A model generated the notes under the pieces. It had not been told where the DNA came from, made no database searches, and worked only from the letters and a program-made list of their open reading frames with translations. A stretch of 64,000 bases of DNA, taken from positions 35,846,501 through 35,910,500 of the forward strand of contig NC_070603.1 in assembly GCF_027172205.1 (NCBI RefSeq), read 5' to 3'. This DNA comes from Podarcis raffonei. Taxonomy: Eukaryota; Chordata; Lepidosauria; Squamata; Lacertidae. Of the stretch, positions 60,801 through 64,000 are shown piece after piece. The first letter of the stretch is position 1; each line of letters opens with the position of its first letter. The translations under genes and the position numbers were made by a program.

Positions 60801-63676
60801 CATTACACAACCTGTGCTGGTTGAATGAAAATTGTTACTGTAAGAGGCTCCCAACAGTCCCCTCTTCCTTAATTCAAACCTCATCTGTTTTACATTTCGA
60901 AACAGTTGTTATGTTTGCCACAGTCCTGTATGTTTGCAGATCAGTAGCTCCCAGCTAACATGGCTTGTTATACCTCCACTGTTGGGAGGCAGTATGCCTC
61001 CGGATACCAGTTGCTGGGAATTGCAGATAGGCAGAGTACTGTTGTGCTCATATCCTGCTTGCAGGCTTCCCACGGGCATCTGGTTGTCCACTGTGAGAGC
61101 AGGATGTTGTGCCAAATGGACCATTGACCTGATCCAGCAAGCTCTTCCAATGTCCTTCTATTATGTGCCGTTGGGCACATAAATTAGATTCCCTAAAAGT
61201 TTCTAGTCCTTATGGTTATGAATATCCACATAAACATCTCCTAGAAACTCTTAAGTACAGAATTCCTGACAAAGCACTCAGCCATTAAACATTTTGTCCT
61301 GAAGATACTCTCCTTTTCTTTTGTCCATGGTTCTTTAGCAAAGCAACCTTGAATGACTGCATATGTAAAAAACAAAGCCAAGTGGCTTCTGATAATTTGG
61401 AAGTTCTCTCTCCCAGTTGTGCATAAATACTAAAGAACTCTCATTTTTCTCATTGCTGTGATGGGTCCAATAACCATAGTTATTTATGACAGGGAAGGAT
61501 GGGAAGTCCCCAATAAGAGTGATGCAATCAAACATTTCAAAAAAAGTTTTTAGTTGCTTTCAATTCTATACTTGTAAGCTGCCTTAAGCATTTTTCTACA
61601 GAAAGGTAGGGTGTAAATATTTTAATAAATGAAAACATTAAGTTAATTAAAAATATTTATCAATTTAGGTCAAGGAAGAATGGAACACATGGTTCATATG
61701 GGGCTGTAAATATGTAGGAAAACTGATACAAAGAATTTGGGTTATGGGAATAAGAGTAAGAAGGTGTGCTGAGTGAAAATATTCAGCACTATGATCACTA
61801 TAAACCACTTCCCAACCACCCCTGTTTCCTAAAGCACAGACTGACGTCACATTTTTTATACTTTTTTTCTTTTAAACTTGAAGCATAGAATTGTAAGATT
61901 CTGAAGAAGCAACAAGGTTTTGCACTAGAAATATGTATTCTGCTATGGGATTATGTTGGCTGTGCTGGTTTATAAATGTCACTTGAGAGAGCATGAAGAA
62001 CTTGTGAGCTGAGTGAGAAGAATATGAGATTGTCTCTGGGATCAAGATATGGCTGTGCATTTCTGAGACGCTGAAGCACGAAAACTTGTGATTTGTGTTC
62101 CCAGTTGACCTAGCTGAATCTTAACAACTTAGTTATCTGGAGGTTTTTCCATCGAAGGCCATCTGCAGTAGTGCAAGACAGAATGTTACAATCCTAGGAA
62201 TCTGTAACTGCACACTATATGAGTTTTTCTCATGTTGTGACCTGTGCTGTTTTTTCTTCCTTCTTCCATTAGATTCTCTGTAGGAATAGCAGTCTTGGAA
62301 GCCCATCTAATATATGTGGGTCTCCTCCTGGTGCCATTGGAAAACCCCATAGTTTGGAAAGCATTGGCTTTCCCACAGATTCAGTAACTGCAGCCAGCAG
62401 CTACAAGAAGGCACCAGGATTTGAGCGGGAAGACTTGGTTGGAGCAGAGTACCTAAAGAATTTCAAATGCCAGGTAGGTGGGGAGTACAGGGAAAAGGGA
62501 CCTAAGGGTTTCATATTGGCTTTGGAACCAACTGCCCAAACCACTGCAATATGTTGGTGAAACATCTTGGTACTTCCCTAAGCTACGAAATTGGCGCTAG
62601 ACAAGCACGGCACAAGGGCTCCTGGTATTGTGATACCTAATCAAGTAATCCAAAGAAAGAATCTGAAGCAAACTTACAGATTTTTTACGTACCACAAAAT
62701 CAGCCACCTGGAACTTTCTATTGGGCTAGTCTAGAGACACATTTCTCGAAACATTTTTTTCCAGGCAAGGACCCAAGTAAGAGTTCCTTGGCATAAAGAA
62801 AATTAACATCCTTGCTATCTGTGTTATTGCACTTATCACGGTATATTTTTAGCCTAAAGGGATTATTTTTCTTCCTGAAAAATATCTGAAGAAGTGTACA
62901 TGCACATGAAAGCTTATACCCAGAACAAACTTAGTTGGTCTCTAAGGTGCTACTGGACTATTTTTTTATTTATTTCGACTGCGTCAGACCAACTACCTGA
63001 ATCCCTGAAAAAATGCATTTAGAATATAACTGCAGTGATACTTAAAATGGACATATCTGAATATTGTCATGAAGATATAAAATAAACTCATGCTTGCAGA
63101 GAAGCCACTGGGAATTTAACAGCAACAACAAACTTTATTACAGTCGCAGACCAGCATAACTGGGACATTTATTCTGGAGTATTTATGGAGTAGGATTTTT
63201 CTTACCAACTTTTCCTTAAATGCCCATTTTTTTCCTTACTAGGCATAGACTAAGAAAACATTCCACACTTTCTTTTCATTGTTAATCTCACCACATGAGT
63301 CACAGTGGAGTACAAAGATTACAGGGCAATCATATGCATGTTTAAAACTTGGAAAGTTTATTTCATTTATTTCAATTGGATTTACATCCAAGTTATCAGT
63401 ACCATATGTGCTGGGAATCCCCACTACCACCACCATTTATTGCCTAATACTTTTTTCCTTGTCTAATGGGCTCTGAACTTTCTGGGAGCAGCCAAATAGA
63501 GAAAGTTTTGTTAGAATCCCATAGCCCTCTCAAATGCTTGAAGTCAGCAATTTCACATTTGTATACTCCCCCTCCACTCATCTTTCTTTTTGTTCTGTTT
63601 ACTGCAGCAGGCAAAGATTAAATCCCATTCCTTGGAACATAGAACCCAAGAACAGCCTCTGTTACAACCAAAACAG
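32742..63676 (+). CDS. UNK: UNK, Unkempt family CCCH zinc-finger protein (5' two-thirds, runs off the window)
   Basis: Coding exons: 32742-32839, 51607-51816, 52260-52436, 53926-54056, 54189-54324, 56159-56276, 57533-57617, 59540-59682, 60722-60769, 62273-62473 and 63611-63676 (or from 63608) splice in frame to 471 codons. The start MSKGP and the block LQAQPEKPQHYTYLKEFRTE match UNK. CCCH zinc fingers follow in order, including CPLFVQHKC, CTKYDETTGICPEGDEC, CTKNGLHCAFAH, CKKPPRLCRQGYACPYYH, CDNGDACQYCH and CPRGPFCAFAH, then a Ser/Pro-rich linker (PVSPSSPQAPDL) and FEREDLVGAEYLKNFKC. UNK binds UAG-containing mRNA and represses translation in neurons. The Ser-rich middle, coiled coil and C-terminal RING lie beyond 64000. 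Intron 1 is 18.8 kb; the finger exons are clustered. Confidence 0.95.
34247..34487 (-). mobile_element. Tigger-like MITE, GGTTTAAGAACGG subfamily
   Basis: CAGTGGTACCTCGGTTTAAG to CTGAGGTACCACTG, with TA on both sides. The interior repeats GTTTAAGAACGG. It splits an older dispersed repeat: GGCTGCAATCCTA before it continues as CCCATTGAACTCAATAGGGC after it. Confidence 0.85.
35792..35989 (-). repeat. RTE-BovB LINE, 5'-truncated 3' end, 11-bp target duplication
   Basis: The minus strand encodes LGKIEGTRRGGRQRMRWLD and then DRSAWHALDHGVTKSWTQL, the C-terminal end of the BovB ORF2 protein, followed by the AAACAACAACAATTC tail. Perfect 11-bp repeats ATAACAAGAAT lie at 35781-35791 and 35990-36000. 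BovB is the LINE known for horizontal transfer between squamates and ruminants. Confidence 0.92.
36132..36443 (-). repeat. Sauria-type tRNA SINE, minus
   Basis: Starts with the reversed tail AAAGGTAAAAGGACCCCTGA. It contains ACCTATTTATCTACTTGCAC, and the reversed tRNA head has B box GGATTCGAACTGCCGACC and CAAGCCCTAGGCTCTG. The distal tRNA end is clipped. No clear target duplication. Confidence 0.88.
37666..38230 (+). mobile_element. hAT-like (Charlie-type TIR) non-autonomous element with a nested Tigger-like element
   Basis: The left end is AGTGGTTCCCAAACTTTTTC and the right end GGGAGCCACTG. Perfect 8-bp repeats GTTTAAAG lie at 37658-37665 and 38231-38238. A Tigger-like element interrupts it at 37766-37955. 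No coding capacity is visible. Confidence 0.8.
37766..37955 (+). mobile_element. Tigger-like MITE nested in a hAT-like element
   Basis: Starts CAGTCATACCTCGGGTTAC after TA and ends CCCGAGCACCCACTG. The right TA is lost. The interior carries GGTTGCGTTTTTTTGGG and CGCAACC blocks. Confidence 0.7.
39173..39535 (+). repeat. Sauria-type tRNA SINE, second subfamily, 13-bp target duplication
   Basis: The head GGGACGCGGGTGGCGCTGTG with B box GGTTCGAATCCCC is followed by CAGTTCGAAAGCAC and GTGCAAGTAGATAAATAGG. The 3' part differs from the 4340 copy (CCTCGGCCTCTTGAGTGAGA). Repeats TACAAGGTTTATA lie at 39160-39172 and 39536-39548. Confidence 0.92.
39794..39834 (+). repeat. (GT)n microsatellite
   Basis: Uninterrupted GT dinucleotides for about 41 bases. 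Confidence 0.98.
40560..40790 (+). repeat. LINE fragment (CR1/L2 group)
   Basis: CCAAGCTGTCAGGGGCTTTA, AAGATCAAAACCAGTGTCTT, GAACTGGGCTCAGAAA and CAATAGTCACTGAAG match a recurrent vertebrate LINE 3' block. Short and diverged. Confidence 0.55.
41164..41410 (+). mobile_element. Tigger-like MITE, CGTCTTGCG subfamily
   Basis: CAGTGGTGCCTCGCAAGACG to GTCTTGCGGGGCACCACTG, flanked by TA at 41162-41163 and 41411-41412. CGTCTTGC words recur throughout, and an internal direct repeat (GGCTATTA then CGGCTTAGCGGC) lies at 41244-41280. Confidence 0.82.
42000..45162. other. Part of UNK intron 1 with nothing recognised
   Basis: AT-rich DNA with short chance ORFs. I see no exon, RNA gene or clear repeat family. 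Confidence 0.4.
45163..45260 (+). repeat. tRNA-derived SINE fragment
   Basis: GGGGCTGTAGTTCAGCAGTG (A-box region), TTTGCATGCAAAAGC and AGGTTCAACATTAGG show the tRNA head of the family seen at 7967-8150. Confidence 0.5.
45307..45532 (-). mobile_element. Tigger-like non-autonomous DNA transposon
   Basis: CAGTGGTACCTCATG to CCTGAGGTACCACTG, flanked by TA. Same subfamily as 6601-6842, reversed. Confidence 0.87.
45577..45890 (+). repeat. tRNA-derived SINE relic split by a hAT-like relic
   Basis: TCCCAGCTTCAATCACCAGC precedes 45705, and the 3' part GAGCTAGATGAATG with TATAAGGTAGTTTTCTAT follows 45825. The gap is a palindromic hAT-like relic with AGTCTTCTTCAACC at the left and GGGGAAGACTG at the right. 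Confidence 0.5.
45705..45825 (+). mobile_element. hAT-like palindromic element relic
   Basis: Terminal repeats AGTCTTCTTCAACC and TTGGGGAAGACTG, with interior CTACAACTTCCATCATCCC. Diverged. It lies inside the SINE relic at 45577-45890. Confidence 0.5.
45891..48283. other. Part of UNK intron 1 with nothing recognised
   Basis: Unique-looking AT-rich DNA without a supported exon or repeat. Confidence 0.4.
48296..48968 (-). repeat. L1-like LINE, 5'-truncated, with ORF2 C-terminal region
   Basis: On the minus strand an open frame of about 160 codons contains LLSAARNIITRHWR and WYQIAWETALLEKLT, resembling the end of squamate L1 ORF2. The A/T-rich 3' tail is at the 48296 side. Direct repeats GGCAGACCCTTT at about 48285-48296 and 48969-48980 flank it. 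The uninterrupted frame suggests a fairly recent insertion. Confidence 0.82.
49940..50206 (-). mobile_element. Tigger-like MITE, CGAACG/CCAAAACG subfamily
   Basis: Contains CATTCCGGAAGTCCGTTCGA, CAGCCAATCGGAGG and the right end AAGTTACGACTG before TA. It is the reverse of the kind at 5645-5893. The left terminus is eroded. Confidence 0.65.
50745..50880 (+). repeat. LINE fragment (L2/CR1 group)
   Basis: GAGGGGCTTTTTGCTGGTGG, CACCCAGGCTTTGGAACACC and CTCCTGAAG match the end of an L2-type ORF2 (pattern FxVxAPRLWNxLP). It lies 5' of a second fragment that comes earlier in the element, so the two are separate insertions or are rearranged. Confidence 0.5.
50885..51389 (+). repeat. L2-like LINE ORF2 fragment
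   Basis: Translations show NPDKTEVLW, then a block like AxVxSxLDYCNAxY (AQVSI and GQLQCT in the decayed copy) and KVLVIILKA before LGLGYLQ, in L2 order. Stops and shifts show an old copy. Its 3' continuation is cut by the hAT-like element at 51390. Confidence 0.65.
51390..51526 (+). mobile_element. hAT-like palindromic MITE, perfect 8-bp target duplication, next to UNK exon 2
   Basis: CAGTGTTCCCCAACCTTGGG at the left mirrors the right end. ACTACAACTCCCATCATCC faces GGATGATGGGAATTGTAGT inside. Perfect repeats ACCTACAG lie at 51382-51389 and 51527-51534. The right end is 80 bases before UNK exon 2. Confidence 0.9.
52437..53925. other. UNK: UNK intron without recognised repeats
   Basis: Between the exons ending at 52436 and starting at 53926. 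I see only unique-looking sequence. Confidence 0.5.
54515..54896 (+). mobile_element. hAT-like non-autonomous element
   Basis: The left end CAGGGGTGAGAACTGCAGGC pairs with the right end AGGTTCTCCACCCCTG. GTGACCCTCCAGGCC and GGAGGAAATGCAGCTGG inside fit a widespread reptile hAT-derived family. The flanking 8-mers match poorly, so it is old. Confidence 0.65.
55218..55266 (+). repeat. AT-rich (TAATA)n-like simple repeat
   Basis: Runs of TAATA and ATAAT units. Confidence 0.85.
55454..55482 (+). repeat. (AGT)n microsatellite
   Basis: Nine to ten AGT units in tandem. Confidence 0.95.
56277..57532. other. UNK: UNK intron, mostly unrecognised
   Basis: Contains one copy of the dispersed GCAGTCCTATACACACTTAT / TGGGAGTAAGTCC repeat at about 57237-57290. 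Nothing else is recognised. Confidence 0.45.
58221..58342 (+). mobile_element. hAT-like palindromic element relic
   Basis: GGGGGGATCTGTGACTCCCC at the left faces GGCACAGATTCACCACCCC at the right. GACTGCAACTCCCAG and GATGGGAGTTGTTATTC form the inner pair. Confidence 0.6.
58855..59007 (+). mobile_element. Non-autonomous DNA element with CATAGGCGTAGCCAGG ends
   Basis: CATAGGCGTAGCCAGGATTT at the left is mirrored by CTGGCTACAGCCATG at the right. The interior has a G run and GTTT repeats. The flanking 8-mers CATCACAT and CCTCACAC match at 6 of 8 positions, so it is possibly hAT. Confidence 0.55.
59683..60721. other. UNK: UNK intron without recognised repeats
   Basis: Unique-looking sequence between the exons ending at 59682 and starting at 60722. 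Confidence 0.5.
60930..61170 (+). repeat. Reptile retroposon 3' end (CATCTGGTTG type)
   Basis: GGGAGGCAGTATGCCTCCGG, ATACCAGTTGCTGGGAATTG, GCATCTGGTTGTCCACTGTG and CTGATCCAGCAAGCTCTTCC match the long version of the tail seen at 6945-7050. Confidence 0.65.
62875..63008 (+). repeat. Retroelement 3' end (GAAAGCTTATACC / GTTGGTCTCTAAGGTGC type)
   Basis: ATATCTGAAGAAGTGTACAT, CACATGAAAGCTTATACCCA and TAGTTGGTCTCTAAGGTGCT, then TGCGTCAGACCAACTACCTG, are a conserved tail found in many amniote genomes. Clade uncertain. Confidence 0.6.
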
Positions 63677-64000
63677 GTATGTTACCCCAAATTGGCCCTA
63701 GACTATTCCTGTGTGTTTATGCCATCTCATCCATGGCTTCCAAGCCTACTTGTGGATGCTGGATGATGTATGGGTGGGTGGTGGTATTTTCCTAAGAGTT
63801 TTTTTTTTTAAATAGCCCCTAACAAATGTATATTCAGGTATGTGCAAATGCTGAGGCTGTGCATATAGAGGAGCATCCAAATTAGAAATCTAAATATGAA
63901 TTCAGCTGCAGAGATAATTAAAGAAAGGGTTTAGTACAGCTCATTGAACCTTATTCTGATAAAATTGTACACAATTATGATTATATGATGCCGCTGATAA
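63677..64000. other. UNK: Start of the next UNK intron, cut by the window end
   Basis: Begins GTATGT after the exon ending at 63676. No further exon is seen before 64000. Confidence 0.6.

Overview
This is a piece of nuclear chromosome from a squamate reptile, most likely a lizard. Genes are split by GT-AG introns. The spaces are filled with a typical squamate repeat mix: Sauria-type tRNA SINEs, MIR/CORE-like tRNA SINEs, CR1-, L2- and L1-like LINE pieces, an RTE-BovB fragment, many non-autonomous Tigger-like elements with TA target sites, and palindromic hAT-like elements with 8-bp target sites. I see no bacterial features, no CRISPR array and no recognisable retroviral or LTR element.

Three protein genes are supported. 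(1) A 16-exon plus-strand gene at 845-26069 splices in frame to 472 residues. It has a RUN domain, a PDZ-like domain and a PTB/PID domain, ending in a basic tail. I cannot give it a symbol. (2) Histone H3.3 (H3-3B type) lies on the minus strand, coding 26883-27677 in three exons with an upstream non-coding exon and a TATA/CCAAT promoter near 28200-28565. (3) UNK (Unkempt, CCCH zinc-finger RNA-binding translational regulator) lies on the plus strand from 32742 past the window end, with 12 coding exons (471 codons) present. The H3-3B/UNK neighbourhood matches the head-to-head pair next to GALK1 on human 17q25.

Layout: 1-840, upstream sequence and likely promoter of the RUN-PDZ-PTB gene; 845-26069, that gene with repeat-rich introns; 26070-26882, a tail-to-tail junction with H3-3B; 26883-28565, H3-3B and its CpG/CCAAT promoter; 28566-32430, an intergenic spacer between two divergent promoters; 32430-33240, the UNK CpG-island promoter with ZNF143-, NRF1-, ETS- and YY1-like motifs; 32840-51606, the 18.8-kb first UNK intron packed with transposon relics; 51607-63676, the clustered zinc-finger exons and the start of the serine/proline-rich middle region.

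The points most worth a second look are the unusual RUN-PDZ-PTB architecture; a 48-nt phase-0 exon and a tandem NAG acceptor in UNK, both possible sources of isoforms; a perfect-TSD palindromic hAT element just upstream of UNK exon 2; and several datable nested insertions (Tigger in LINE, Tigger in hAT, hAT in SINE, hAT in L2). Exon limits were read by eye from splice sites and reading frame, without transcripts.
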